A stretch of DNA of 64,000 nucleotides, taken from NCBI RefSeq assembly GCF_002846365.1, contig NZ_PJMW01000002.1, positions 2,418,001 through 2,482,000 on the forward strand, given 5' to 3'. Position numbers and translations under genes: made by a program. Shown here piece by piece: positions 7,082-15,844 of this stretch (position 1 is the stretch's first letter; every line of letters starts with the position of its first letter). Under the pieces are notes generated by a model. That model saw only the letters and a program-made list of their open reading frames with translations. It ran no database searches and was not told the DNA's origin. Source of the DNA: Nocardia fluminea. GTDB lineage: Bacteria > Actinomycetota > Actinomycetes > Mycobacteriales > Mycobacteriaceae.

Positions 7082-8722
7082 TCAGGCCACAGACCGCCCG
7101 TCCCCGGCCCTGGTGCCCGCGTCACCCATGACGCGGGCACCGGGGCCGTCCTGTGCGCCCGCGCCCGCGCCCGTGCCGGTGCCGGTGCCCGTGCCGGGCG
7201 GTGTCGGGTTCTTATCCACGATGCGGATACGGGACGCGTCGAACACCGGCCCCGCCTTGGTCGCCGGGCCGATCTCGAGGCGCTTGCCGCGTAGCGCGCG
7301 TTTGATCATGGCGCGCTTGTCGGCCGTGCCCGCGTCCTGCCAGTGCGTTTTCCATGCCTGTACGGACTCGGTCCGTGCCGCCACCGAGTCATCGATGTCG
7401 TATTCGGCGTCGAGGGCGTCGAGGTCGGCCTCGAGCTTGGTGATGCGGGCATCGACTCCGGCCATGACCGTGTCGTAGCGCTCCAGGCTGATCTCGCCGT
7501 TGCCCAACCGCGCCGACATCACCGTCGCGGTCTCACGCGCCTCGGCCAACGCATCCGCGATCGGGCGACGCCGCCGCGCCAGATCACCCACAGCGGCAGC
7601 GAGAGCATCGGCGTGGCGAGGATCGGACAAGATCGCCACCACCAACGCACCCACCTCACGATCCAACGTCCGCACATCGACCGAGATCCGGTTGCACCCA
7701 CCCCCGGTCTGGCGTTTCTGACAGTAGTACCGGCGGCGCTTTTCCCCCTCGGGATAGTTACGCCCGTATTGCAACCGTCCGGTCAAACCCCGCCCGCACA
7801 ACCCACAATGCACCAGGCCCGAGCACACATAGTCCGCTGTCGCGGGCCGCCCGACCCGGGTGCTGTCGCGCAGCACACACAGTCGCTCCCACTGCTGCGG
7901 GGTGATCAACGGATTCGCCCCCACCATCACTGTGACGATTTCGCCGTGATGGGTCACGAATCCGGCATAACGCGGGTTCAGGACCAACCGTTTGATCTTC
8001 TCCCCGCTCCAGGCGACGCCGGTGCGGGTCTTGATGCCGCGCCGGTTCAGGTCCACCGCGATCGCCTTGTATCCGATCGCGTCCTCTTTCGTGTCCTGTT
8101 CTCCCGCTTCAACTTTGGCTTGGTTCTGGGCGTGCTTGTCCAACACGCGGGCCACGACTTCGCGCACGATCGCGGCTTCGGACTCGCGCACGGTGATCCC
8201 GTCTTTCTCGTACCCGAACGGGCGGTGTGAATGGTTCGATTCCCCGCGCGCGACCTTTACTCGTTTGCCGCGTTTCACCCTCGAGGACAAACGGTCCGAT
8301 TCATAGGCCGCCGCGTTGAGCTGATCACGAAACGCCTTGCGGCCGTTCGCTGTTTCGAGGTCGTATTCGCCCTCGCTGTCGAGCACGACCAGGCCCCGTT
8401 CAGCGGCCACGATCAACCGCTCACCCTCGATCGGGCGGCGGGAGAAACGGGCCATGTCGAACACCACCACCCCACCGGTCTCCCCGCCCTCGAGGCGCGC
8501 CATCAGCCGATCCCACTTGGGCCGCTTCACATTCGGGTTCCACGCCGACCGCCCGTCATCGACATGCACCTCCCCGACCGCCGCGTCCAGATCCTGGACC
8601 CGCACTGTGCAGTCATCGACCTGCCCGCCGGTGGACCGCTGCCGCTCATCACCGACCCGCGACACCCGCGCGTAGATGTCCAACACCAAACCATTACCGG
8701 CCGCTACCTGCGGTTTTGCCAT
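7082..8722 (-). CDS. Large serine recombinase (site-specific integrase)
   Basis: A 546-residue large serine integrase. The N-terminal resolvase catalytic domain begins with LDIYARVSRVGDERQRS, whose serine in ARVS is the expected nucleophile, followed by VVFDMARFSRRPIEG. Next comes the recombinase domain (GYKAIAVDLNRRGIKTRTG, then NPRYAGFVTHHGEIV), a zinc-ribbon region (CSGLVHCGLCGRGL and, further on, YYCQKRQTGGGCNRI) and a long coiled-coil segment to about residue 500. The C-terminus is low-complexity Gly/Thr/Ala. The ATG at 8722 is used because GGGAG lies 8 nt upstream; a TTG five codons earlier is possible. Such enzymes integrate phages or conjugative elements without host factors. It lies at the very edge of the element, next to the truncated regulator gene, as expected for an integrase adjoining its attachment site. 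Confidence 0.9.
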   Translation of the reverse strand: MAKPQVAAGNGLVLDIYARVSRVGDERQRSTGGQVDDCTVRVQDLDAAVGEVHVDDGRSAWNPNVKRPKWDRLMARLEGGETGGVVVFDMARFSRRPIEGERLIVAAERGLVVLDSEGEYDLETANGRKAFRDQLNAAAYESDRLSSRVKRGKRVKVARGESNHSHRPFGYEKDGITVRESEAAIVREVVARVLDKHAQNQAKVEAGEQDTKEDAIGYKAIAVDLNRRGIKTRTGVAWSGEKIKRLVLNPRYAGFVTHHGEIVTVMVGANPLITPQQWERLCVLRDSTRVGRPATADYVCSGLVHCGLCGRGLTGRLQYGRNYPEGEKRRRYYCQKRQTGGGCNRISVDVRTLDREVGALVVAILSDPRHADALAAAVGDLARRRRPIADALAEARETATVMSARLGNGEISLERYDTVMAGVDARITKLEADLDALDAEYDIDDSVAARTESVQAWKTHWQDAGTADKRAMIKRALRGKRLEIGPATKAGPVFDASRIRIVDKNPTPPGTGTGTGTGAGAGAQDGPGARVMGDAGTRAGDGRSVA

Positions 8723-8754
8723 GACGTTCACTCCCAAACGGTCAGGGGCTACTA

Positions 8755-8775
8755 ATCACATGCTAGCCCCGGCGA
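8755..8775. other. Probable attachment-site junction of the integrative element
   Basis: Reading leftwards on the minus strand, the helix-turn-helix regulator matches its family up to EELAQLAGAS and then hits a stop in sequence belonging to the element. The join therefore lies around 8757-8770, 35-50 bp from the integrase start codon. Exact core bases cannot be fixed without the other end of the element or an empty-site genome. Confidence 0.6.
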
Positions 8776-8914
8776 GCTGAGCGAGTTCCTCGCGACGTAG
8801 TCCGGGGACGCGGCGGGTGACGCCGAAGGTGCGTAGGCCGATCCGTTCCGGGGTGGTCCGGTCGCGGCGGGACTTGAGGAAGGTTCCGAGGCTTTCCAAC
8901 TCCATCGTTCCCAT
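8756..8914 (-). pseudogene. N-terminal fragment of an XRE/MmyB-type regulator, cut by the element
   Basis: The frame encodes LESLGTFLKSRRDRTTPERI followed by RRVPGLRREELAQLAGAS and then a stop after 52 codons. This is the conserved N-terminus of MmyB-like helix-turn-helix regulators, which normally continue with a segment such as VDYYxRLEQG and a ligand-binding domain to about 280 residues. Everything after the middle of the helix-turn-helix is missing, and integrase-linked sequence begins instead. The gene is divergent from the MFS exporter at 9009, which it may have regulated. The start is either 8914 or 8905. The missing part should lie at the far end of the element, left of this window. 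Confidence 0.75.
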
Positions 8915-9008
8915 CGTAGGCACCACGGGGTCCTCGTGCCTGCCCCGGCCGGGTGTACCCACGTCAGGGGTCTGGTTGCCACTGCCGCGCGATCGCAGGG
9001 TGGGTGAC

Positions 9009-10514
9009 ATGAATCGAATCGATGACGAGCTGCGGTCCTGGCTCGGTCTGCTGGTGGTGCTCGGCCCCGTCCTGCTCGTCGCCATGGACGGCTCGGTGCT
9101 GTTCCTGGCCATGCCCGCCATCACCGGCGCGCTGGCCCCCTCTGCCGACGAATCCCTCTGGATCCTGGACAGCTACGGCTTCGCGGTCGGCTCGCTGCTG
9201 ATCGCGTTCGGCGCCGTCGGCGACCGTTACGGCCGCAAGCGCCTGTTGATGATCGGGGCGGCGATGTTCGGCCTCGGCTCGGTGGGAGCGGCTTTCGCCA
9301 CGAGCCCCGAACTGCTGATCGTCTTCCGGGTTCTGATGGGTGTGGCCGGAGCGACGCTGTTGCCTTCGGCGCTCGCGGTACTGGGCACGCTGTTCACCGA
9401 CCCGCGCCGACGCGCGCGGGCCATCGGCATCTTCGCCGCCACCTTCGCCGCGGGTTTCGCGATCGGCCCGATCGTCGCCGGGCAGCTGCTCACCCGGTTC
9501 TGGTGGGGGTCGGTGCTGCTGATCAATGTGCCCGTGGTCGTGGCGTTCCTGGTGCTGGCGCCGATCCTGCTCGGTGAGGTACGCGCGACCGGTGGCGGCC
9601 GCATCGATGTGGCGAGCGTGGTCACCTCGTCCGCCGGGTTGCTGACTGCCATGTATGCCGTGAAACACAGTGCCGCGCAGGGTATTGCCATGTCCTCGGT
9701 GGCGGCCGGGCTGGCCGGGGTGGCATTGCTCGGGTGGTTCGGGCGCAGACAAGGGCGCATCGGCAACCCGCTCATCGACTTCACCTTGTTCCGCAACCCG
9801 GTCTTCGCCATCGCGATCGTCACCGGGTTCCTGCCGCTGGCGGCCTGGTCGGCGACCGCGTATCTGGCGGCGGTCTACCTGCAATCCGTTCTGGGCATGT
9901 CCATCGCCGACGCGGCGTTGCTCGCGGTTCCGGGAGCCCTCGTTCTCACCGTGGCCGCCGTGGTCACACCGGCCGTCGTGGCCCGGATCGGCTACTCGGC
10001 CGCCTTGATCACCGCCCACTTCACGATCGCGCTGGGGTTGTCGCTGCTGCTGCCGACCGGCACCGGCGGTGGGGCCGGCTGGTACATCGCCGCGACCGTG
10101 GTCGCCGGCATCGGCTACGGCATCTCGTTCAGCGTGGTCGCCGACATCGCCGTCGCCGCGGTTCCGGCCGAGCGGGCGGGCGCGGCCGCCGCGCTGGCCG
10201 AAACCGGCAACGAACTGGGCAATGCGCTCGGCATCGCCCTGTTCGGTTCGCTGGCCGCCGTGCTCTTCCGCATCCACGGCCCCGACCTCGCGCCGACCCT
10301 CGGCGAAACCCTGCGTCTGCCCGGCCTGGTTTCCGCCCAGCTCGACGACGCCCGTGGCGCCTTCGTCAGCGGATTGCACGTCGTCGCCGCGACCGCGGCC
10401 ATCGTGCACGTGGTCCTCGGCGCGGTGGCCGTTCGTGTTCTCCGGAGCAGCACACGCGGATCGGATGCGGCCTCGGCCTCTCGTCCGCGAGACGCGCTAC
10501 CCAGCCGAAGCTGA
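9009..10514 (+). CDS. MFS drug exporter, DHA2 family (14 TM)
   Basis: A 501-residue integral membrane protein of the major facilitator superfamily, length and topology fitting the 14-helix DHA2 group. The loop 2-3 motif is seen as GAVGDRYGRKRLLMIG, the conserved start LVAMDGSVLFLAMPAITGAL is typical, and there is a VLMGVAGATLLPSALAVL segment in helix 4. The ATG at 9009 has AGGGTG upstream; the longer frame from 8817 would overlap the divergent regulator promoter. Proton-driven export of hydrophobic or cationic drugs is the usual role. It was probably controlled by the divergent regulator now interrupted by the integrative element, so its expression may be altered in this strain. A TetR gene is convergent 16 bp downstream. 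Confidence 0.88.
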   Translation: MNRIDDELRSWLGLLVVLGPVLLVAMDGSVLFLAMPAITGALAPSADESLWILDSYGFAVGSLLIAFGAVGDRYGRKRLLMIGAAMFGLGSVGAAFATSPELLIVFRVLMGVAGATLLPSALAVLGTLFTDPRRRARAIGIFAATFAAGFAIGPIVAGQLLTRFWWGSVLLINVPVVVAFLVLAPILLGEVRATGGGRIDVASVVTSSAGLLTAMYAVKHSAAQGIAMSSVAAGLAGVALLGWFGRRQGRIGNPLIDFTLFRNPVFAIAIVTGFLPLAAWSATAYLAAVYLQSVLGMSIADAALLAVPGALVLTVAAVVTPAVVARIGYSAALITAHFTIALGLSLLLPTGTGGGAGWYIAATVVAGIGYGISFSVVADIAVAAVPAERAGAAAALAETGNELGNALGIALFGSLAAVLFRIHGPDLAPTLGETLRLPGLVSAQLDDARGAFVSGLHVVAATAAIVHVVLGAVAVRVLRSSTRGSDAASASRPRDALPSRS

Positions 10515-10530
10515 GGGATCGGGGCCGCCG

Positions 10531-11148
10531 TCAGCCGAGGTGGGTCATTCCCGCCGCGACGACCTGGGCGACGTTGAGCAGGTCGTCGGCTGTCGGGACG
10601 GGGAGGTCGTCGAGGGCGTGGAGGCGGTCGGTGCTGGCGATCGCGAACATGGCGGACACCCAGGCGGCGGCGCACGCGTGCAGGGTGCCGGGGCGGACGG
10701 GGACCGGGGCGCTGGCTTGCAGGACCCGGGTGGTGACGTCGAGGAGCTGGTCGCGCAGGGCGCGCAGCTTGCGGCGTACGTCGGGGTGGGTGTCGGCCTC
10801 GCGCCACATGATCACCCGCAGGACCGACGAGTGATGATCGCGCAGGTTGATCGCGGTATCGAGGTTGATCAGGCTGGCGGCCGGATCGCCGGGGGAGACG
10901 ACGGTGGCCAGGTCGTCGATCGGGTGTTCGGGGACGCGTTCGCGCATGAGCGCGGACAGGATCGCGTTCTTGGTGGGGAAGTAGTAGAAGACCAGTCCTT
11001 TCGGCACCTCGGCGGCCGCGGCGACGGCCGCGGTCGGCGTTGCGTCGAATCCCTGTGCGGCGAACAGGGTTTCGGCGGCATCCAGGATGAGTTGCCGGGC
11101 GTCGCCATCGCGTTTCGCGTTGCGGCGCCCGACGCGTCGGCCCGGCAT
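10531..11148 (-). CDS. TetR-family transcriptional regulator
   Basis: A 205-residue TetR protein. The helix-turn-helix is in residues about 15-60: RQLILDAAETLFAAQGFDAT, then VAAAAEVPKGLVFYYFPTKN. The C-terminal ligand domain is family-divergent (INLRDHHSSVLRVIMWREAD, TLHACAAAWVSAMFA). Its ATG at 11148 overlaps by one base the stop (TGATG) of the SPW membrane protein gene, so the two are translationally coupled. It may control that gene or the nearby exporter; the ligand is unknown. Confidence 0.85.
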   Translation of the reverse strand: MPGRRVGRRNAKRDGDARQLILDAAETLFAAQGFDATPTAAVAAAAEVPKGLVFYYFPTKNAILSALMRERVPEHPIDDLATVVSPGDPAASLINLDTAINLRDHHSSVLRVIMWREADTHPDVRRKLRALRDQLLDVTTRVLQASAPVPVRPGTLHACAAAWVSAMFAIASTDRLHALDDLPVPTADDLLNVAQVVAAGMTHLG

Positions 11149-11504
11149 CAGTGATGCGGAGCCATGTCGTGCAGGCGCTGGTTCATGGCAGGCAGCGCGG
11201 CGACCGCCACCACCGCCGTCACCACTCCGACCACCCAGGCGGTCCAGGACGCGCCGCTGAACGCGGTGAAGTCCATGGCCCACGGTGAGATGAACAGCAG
11301 CACGCCGAAAACGCCCATCGCGTAGTCCGCGACGGCCAGGTCGTCCCTCGCCATCTGGATCAGACCGGTCGCGGCGATGAGTACGCCGAGCACGATGAGG
11401 GTCCAGCGGGCGTTGTCGTTGGTGTCGAGCCACAGGGGTGACAGTGCGGTGAATGCGCCGAGCACAACAGCCAGAAAATCCTGTGCGCGACTGTTGGTGA
11501 ACAT
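11148..11504 (-). CDS. SPW-repeat integral membrane protein
   Basis: A 118-residue protein with four predicted membrane helices and two SPW-type motifs, SPLWLDT near residue 22 and SPWAMDF near residue 74, each after a hydrophobic helix; this is the SPW-repeat family. A GAGGAGG ribosome binding site lies 5 nt before the ATG. The family's biochemical role is not established. It is the first gene of a two-gene unit with the TetR regulator, whose start overlaps its stop. A short inverted repeat, GTCAC at 11608-11612 and GTGAC at 11615-11619, lies in the divergent space before the ferredoxin reductase gene and could be a TetR operator. Confidence 0.82.
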   Translation of the reverse strand: MFTNSRAQDFLAVVLGAFTALSPLWLDTNDNARWTLIVLGVLIAATGLIQMARDDLAVADYAMGVFGVLLFISPWAMDFTAFSGASWTAWVVGVVTAVVAVAALPAMNQRLHDMAPHH

Positions 11505-11719
11505 GGTTGCCTCCTCGTCGAGACGATGAATACCTCTGACCTCGGTCTACTCCTGATTGACCGCCCGGTCGATATCGGCAGCGGCACGGTTGGGTTGCGA
11601 CGTGGGTGTCACAGGTGACCCGGCGCACTGGTACAAACATCTGGGGGCCGTAGTGGTCCGCGACACAGCAGAAACATGGCACGAGCGGTCAGCGACCGAG
11701 CTTGCCGAGAGGACACAAT

Positions 11720-12919
11720 ATGAGCGCGCCCATCGTGATCGTCGGAGCGGGTCTGGCAGGCCTGCGCACGGCCGAGGAACTGCGCCGGGCCGGGTACGAG
11801 GGCGGTGTGCTGCTGCTCGGTGACGAGACGCGCCCGCCGTACGACCGCCCGCCGCTGTCGAAGCAGTTCGTGCGCGGCGAGACCGACGACACCACCCTTC
11901 GCCCGCCGGAGTTCTTCGCGGACAAGAACATCGAGCTGCGCCTCGGCACCGCCGTCACCGGTGTCGACACCGCCGCGCGCACCGTCGCCCTGGCCGACGG
12001 CACCACCATCGCCTACGACCAGCTGATCATCGCGACGGGTCTGCGCCCGCGCAGGCTCCCCGGTCTACCCCAGGTCGGGGGCGTGCATGTGCTGCGGGCC
12101 CACGAGGACGCCGAGACGCTGCGCGCCGAACTCGACGGTGCGAACCGCGCGCTGATCATCGGCGCCGGGTTCATAGGCTGTGAACTCGCCGCCAGCTTCC
12201 GGGCCGCGGGCGTCGAGGTCACCCTCGTCGAACCGCAGCCGACCCCGCTCGCCTCGGTCCTCGGCGAGCAGATCGGCGGCCTGGTGGCGCGCCTGCACCG
12301 CGACGAAGGCGTCGACCTGCGCTGCGGCGTCGGCGTCGACACTTTGCGCGCCGACGATTCCGGCCGGGTGCGTGGCGCGGTCTTCACCGACGGCACCGAC
12401 ATCGACGCCGACCTGGTCGTGGTCGGCGTGGGTTCGGTCCCCGTCACCGACTGGCTGGCCGACTCCGGCATCGACCTGGCCGACAGGTCCGCGGGCGGTG
12501 GGGTGCTCGCCGACGAGGTCGGCCGTACCTCCGCCGACGGTGTCTGGGCGGTCGGCGATGTCGCCGCCTGGCAGCACGAGACCGGTGTCCGCAAGCGCGT
12601 CGAACACTGGACCAGCGCGGGTGAGCAGGCGAAACTCCTGGTCACCGCGCTCCTCGGCGGCGCGCCGCCCACCGCGGCCCGCGTCCCGTACTTCTGGAGC
12701 GACCAGTACGACGTCAAGATCCAGGCCCTCGGCACCCCCTCGCCCGACGACGACGTCACCGTGGTCACCGACGACGGCCGCAAGTTCCTCGCCTACTACT
12801 CCCGTGACGGCATCCTCACCGCAGTCCTCGGCGCGGGCCTGACCGGCCAGGTCATGAAACTGCGCGCCAAGCTGGCCACCCCCACCCCGGTGGCCGATCT
12901 CCTCGCCGCGGCGGGCTGA
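11720..12919 (+). CDS. FAD-dependent ferredoxin/rubredoxin reductase
   Basis: A 399-residue two-dinucleotide-fold flavoprotein. The FAD site is IVIVGAGLAGLRTAEELRRA at the N-terminus, followed by the family motif RPPYDRPPLSKQF. The NAD(P)H fold is ALIIGAGFIGCELAASFRAA near residue 150, and a second FAD motif is DGVWAVGDVAAWQ near 275. The C-terminal reductase domain (VPYFWSDQYDVKIQALG) is typical of reductases that pass electrons to ferredoxins for P450s or ring-hydroxylating oxygenases. AGAGGA precedes the ATG at 11720. No partner ferredoxin or oxygenase gene is adjacent, so the partner is unknown. Confidence 0.88.
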   Translation: MSAPIVIVGAGLAGLRTAEELRRAGYEGGVLLLGDETRPPYDRPPLSKQFVRGETDDTTLRPPEFFADKNIELRLGTAVTGVDTAARTVALADGTTIAYDQLIIATGLRPRRLPGLPQVGGVHVLRAHEDAETLRAELDGANRALIIGAGFIGCELAASFRAAGVEVTLVEPQPTPLASVLGEQIGGLVARLHRDEGVDLRCGVGVDTLRADDSGRVRGAVFTDGTDIDADLVVVGVGSVPVTDWLADSGIDLADRSAGGGVLADEVGRTSADGVWAVGDVAAWQHETGVRKRVEHWTSAGEQAKLLVTALLGGAPPTAARVPYFWSDQYDVKIQALGTPSPDDDVTVVTDDGRKFLAYYSRDGILTAVLGAGLTGQVMKLRAKLATPTPVADLLAAAG

Positions 12920-13055
12920 GGGCGAGGAGGATCGGCTCTCGCCTGCCGGCGGGCGGGCGCCGTATGGCCTGACTCGCGGGCTGGTCCTCCAGGGATCGAA
13001 ACCCCGCCCACGCCTTGATTCGGCGTCGGGTGGGTCTTCGGTGGCCAGTCGAATG

Positions 13056-13088
13056 CCGGTCACCGACCGTGCTCAGGTCGGTGACCGG
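13056..13088. terminator. Hairpin with perfect 13-bp stem
   Basis: CCGGTCACCGACC (13056-13068) and GGTCGGTGACCGG (13076-13088) are perfect reverse complements around a 7-nt loop, 137 bp after the ferredoxin reductase gene and 55 bp before the racemase-family gene. No U-tract follows. It probably separates the two transcription units. Confidence 0.65.
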
Positions 13089-13143
13089 GCAATGGGCACC
13101 TGGTCGCGCAGGGCCGATATCGCCGCTGTAATACGGTGTAGCG

Positions 13144-13908
13144 GTGATCGTCGCGCTCATCGATTCCGGCCTCGGCCTGTTGCCTACGGCTTCGTGGTTG
13201 CGCAAGCTGCGGCCTGATGTCGACCTCCTGCTGCTACTCGACCCCGATGGCGCGCCTTGGGGGCCGAAGCCCGAGCAGTGGGTGGTGGAGCGGGTCGTCG
13301 GCGCGGCGCGGCAGGCGATCGAGGCGGGGGCCGAGGTGATCGTGCTGCCGTGCAATACGGCCAGTGTCACCGCGTTGGAGCACGTGCGGGCGGAGGTGGG
13401 GGTATCGGTGCCGGTGATCGGAACTGTTCCCGCCATCAAACCGGCTGCCGCGCAATGCAATTCGGTGGCCGTATGGGCGACGGCGGCGACCACGGCCAGT
13501 CGCTACCAAGCGGATCTGATCGCCCGGTTCGGTGGTGACGCGAAGGTGGTCGGGGTCGCCTGCCACGGGCTGGCCGACGCGATCGACCGTGGTGACATCG
13601 CGGCGATCCGCGAGTCGATCGCCGACTCGGCCGCGCGCACTCCGGCCGACGTCGAGGGCGTCGTCCTCGGTTGTACTCACTATCCGCTGGTCATCGACGC
13701 CATCGTGGCCGCGCTGCCCGACGGGGTGCGACTGTTCGACAGCGCGCAGGCCGTCGCCGCGCAAACCGTCCGCAAAATGGACGAACTCGGTCGTCCCACC
13801 ACCGGCACCGGCACCGTCACCGTTCGCACCAGTGGACGGCCGGGCGCATTGCCTTCCGGTGCGGCGACATTCGAGTCCGGCCGCCTCCTCGGCGCGCTTC
13901 CCGCCTGA
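13144..13908 (+). CDS. Aspartate/glutamate racemase family protein (MurI-like, divergent)
   Basis: A 254-residue protein with both cysteine signatures of the cofactor-independent racemase family: VLPCNTAS near residue 70 and LGCTHYPLVI near residue 178, and an N-terminal VALIDSGLGLLP. In standard glutamate racemases the first loop continues as DxARxPYG; here it is DPDGAPWG, and the protein is divergent elsewhere, so it may not be the cell-wall MurI. GTG at 13144 is the only sensible start. Amino-acid racemisation or a related two-cysteine isomerase or lyase reaction in the cytoplasm is expected. It stands alone between a hairpin and the AlkD-like gene. Confidence 0.75.
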   Translation: MIVALIDSGLGLLPTASWLRKLRPDVDLLLLLDPDGAPWGPKPEQWVVERVVGAARQAIEAGAEVIVLPCNTASVTALEHVRAEVGVSVPVIGTVPAIKPAAAQCNSVAVWATAATTASRYQADLIARFGGDAKVVGVACHGLADAIDRGDIAAIRESIADSAARTPADVEGVVLGCTHYPLVIDAIVAALPDGVRLFDSAQAVAAQTVRKMDELGRPTTGTGTVTVRTSGRPGALPSGAATFESGRLLGALPA

Positions 13909-14020
13909 ACGGCGCCTGCCCGCCCGCCGCAGTACACGGGCGCTGCGGTAGGTGACTGCGCCGGCATGTCACCGCACCAGTGTTGAATGCGCAGGGAGAC
14001 CCGCCGACCCGGAGGTACGT

Positions 14021-14761
14021 GTGTCCGAGCTTCCCACCGCCGCACAGGTGCGCAAGGCCCTCGCCGATCTGGCGAACCCCACCGACGCGCATCACCTGCA
14101 ACGCTTCTTCAAGACCGGCCCCGGTGAATACGGCGAGGGCGACATCTTCCTCGGCATCCGGGTCCCCGTCACCAGGGGAGTGGCGAAACAGTTCCCCACC
14201 CTGCCGCTCGCGCAGATCGACGAACTGCTCGACAGTCCCCTGCACGAGGAACGCCTGGCCGCCCTGTTCATTCTCAACGCCCGCTTCGCGGCGGCCTCGA
14301 AACCGCGCACGCTCGACGACGGGGCCCGTCAGGAGATGGTCGACCTCTACCTGGCGGCTGTCCGGCGGGGCCGGGTCAACAACTGGGATCTGGTCGACGC
14401 CTCCGCCGAGAACATCATCGGCCCCTGGCTACTCGACAAGGACCGCACGCTGCTTTTCGAACTGGCCGAGCAGGATTCGCTCTGGGAGCGCCGGGTGGCA
14501 CTGCTGTCGACCTTCGCGTTCATCAAGGCGGGCGACCCGAGCACCACCTTGGAACTCGCCGAAATCCTGCGGACCGACCGCCGGGACCTGATCCAGAAGG
14601 CACTCGGCTGGATGTTGCGCGAAGTCGGCAAGCGCGTCGACCCGACCGCACTCACCGATTTCCTGAACAGGAACGCACCCGAACTGGGTCGGACCGCGTT
14701 GAGCTACGCGACCGAGCACCTCGATCCCGAGCAACGCGCCGCCTATCGCGCCCTGCGCTAG
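14021..14761 (+). CDS. AlkD-like DNA alkylation repair protein
   Basis: A 246-residue HEAT-like helical protein of the DNA alkylation repair (AlkD) family: HLQRFFKTGPGEYGEGDIFL, GIRVPVTRGVAKQF, NNWDLVDASAENIIGPWLL, RRVALLSTFAFIKAGDP, and LIQKALGWMLREVGKR. AlkD excises N3- and N7-alkylated purines without base flipping. GTG at 14021 is used because GGAGG lies 5 nt upstream. Its stop overlaps by 4 bp the convergent kshB stop. Loss of key lesion-binding residues cannot be judged here without an alignment. Confidence 0.82.
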   Translation: MSELPTAAQVRKALADLANPTDAHHLQRFFKTGPGEYGEGDIFLGIRVPVTRGVAKQFPTLPLAQIDELLDSPLHEERLAALFILNARFAAASKPRTLDDGARQEMVDLYLAAVRRGRVNNWDLVDASAENIIGPWLLDKDRTLLFELAEQDSLWERRVALLSTFAFIKAGDPSTTLELAEILRTDRRDLIQKALGWMLREVGKRVDPTALTDFLNRNAPELGRTALSYATEHLDPEQRAAYRALR

Positions 14762-15813
14762 AACTGGATCCGCAGCCGATCGGTGACCGGGCGCGCCTGG
14801 CAGCCGAGGATGTACCCGTTCTCGATGTCCTCGGGGTCCAGGATCTCCGAGTTGGCCATCTCCACCTTGCCTTCCAGCACGGTGCAGGCACACGACCCGC
14901 ACTCGCCCTCCTGGCAGGAGTAGGGCACGTCGAGGCCCTTGTCGAGCATGATGTCGACCAGCGTCTGCTTGCGTGGCCACGACATCTCGTGCACCTGGCC
15001 GTCGAGCTCCACCTCGACCGTCGCCGCGTCGGCGGCCTCGGCCTCGGACACCTCGACGGGCGCGTGGTCGGCGAACGGATCGCCGGCGAGGGAATTGAAC
15101 ACCTCGGCATGGGTGCGGTTGCGCGGTACCTCGAGCGAGGCCAGCGCGTCGTGCACCAGGTCCATGAACGGTTTGGGCCCGCACATGAACGCCTCGTAGG
15201 CGGTGTAGGGCCGGACCAGGGTGGCCAGCATGTCGGCGGAGGGCAGGCCGAGCAGCGGTTCGAGCCAGTGGATGACGGTGAGTCGCTGGGGATGCTTGCC
15301 GACGAGGTCGCGCAGTTCGTCGGCGAAGATCACCGAATCGGCGTCGCGGTTGGCGTAGACCAGCACGACCTTGCCCGAACCCTGCGACAGCGCCGACTTC
15401 AGGATCGACATCACCGGCGTGATCCCGCTGCCCGCGCCGAACAGCAGCAGGTCCTCGTCGAGATCCTTGGGCGTGAACACACCCGACGGCGGCAGTACCT
15501 CGATCTCGTCGCCCGCGGCGATGTTGTCGCACAGCCAGTTCGAGCCGTACCCGTCCGCGGTGCGCTTGACGGTCACCTTCGGCAGATCATCGGTGAACGG
15601 TGAGCTGGCCAGCGAGTAGCAGCGGGCGACCGATCCGGTCCGCTCGCTGGGGATGCGCAGTGTCAGGAACTGGCCGGGGGAGTAGGCGAAGCGCTCGCGG
15701 AGTTCGGCGGGCACCTCGAAGACCACGGAGTGGGTGTCGGCCGTTTCGGCGATCACCGCGGCTACTCGCAGCACCACCGAGCGCGAGCCGTGCGGAACCT
15801 CGACTGTGGTCAT
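14758..15813 (-). CDS. kshB: 3-ketosteroid 9-alpha-hydroxylase, ferredoxin reductase component
   Basis: A 351-residue class IA reductase: an FAD domain with RCYSLASSPFTDD, an NAD domain with LLLFGAGSGITPVMSILKSA and AFMCGPKPFMDLVHDAL, and a C-terminal plant-type [2Fe-2S] domain with CQEGECGSCACTVLEG and a last Cys in ILGCQARP. This order and these motifs match KshB, which delivers electrons to the KshA oxygenase that opens ring B of steroids such as cholesterol. The start MTTVEVPHGSR has GAGAGGAC upstream. A KstR-type operator (15845-15858) lies 32 bp upstream of the start codon, which strongly supports the steroid assignment. KshA is not in the window; in related genera the two genes are often unlinked. 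Confidence 0.9.
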   Translation of the reverse strand: MTTVEVPHGSRSVVLRVAAVIAETADTHSVVFEVPAELRERFAYSPGQFLTLRIPSERTGSVARCYSLASSPFTDDLPKVTVKRTADGYGSNWLCDNIAAGDEIEVLPPSGVFTPKDLDEDLLLFGAGSGITPVMSILKSALSQGSGKVVLVYANRDADSVIFADELRDLVGKHPQRLTVIHWLEPLLGLPSADMLATLVRPYTAYEAFMCGPKPFMDLVHDALASLEVPRNRTHAEVFNSLAGDPFADHAPVEVSEAEAADAATVEVELDGQVHEMSWPRKQTLVDIMLDKGLDVPYSCQEGECGSCACTVLEGKVEMANSEILDPEDIENGYILGCQARPVTDRLRIQF

Positions 15814-15844
15814 GTCGTCCTCTCGAGCAGAACCAGCCAAAAAC

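Noticed and set aside
7140..7205. A GC-rich short tandem repeat at the 3' end of the integrase gene as an attachment site
   Set aside because: It is in-frame low-complexity coding sequence for the Gly/Thr/Ala tail of the integrase. The gene disruption points to the other end (about 8757-8770) as the junction.
8964..10409. A 481-codon minus-strand open frame opposite the MFS exporter
   Set aside because: The translation is Gln/Arg/His/Gly-rich and repetitive, and it mirrors the transmembrane codons of the real gene.
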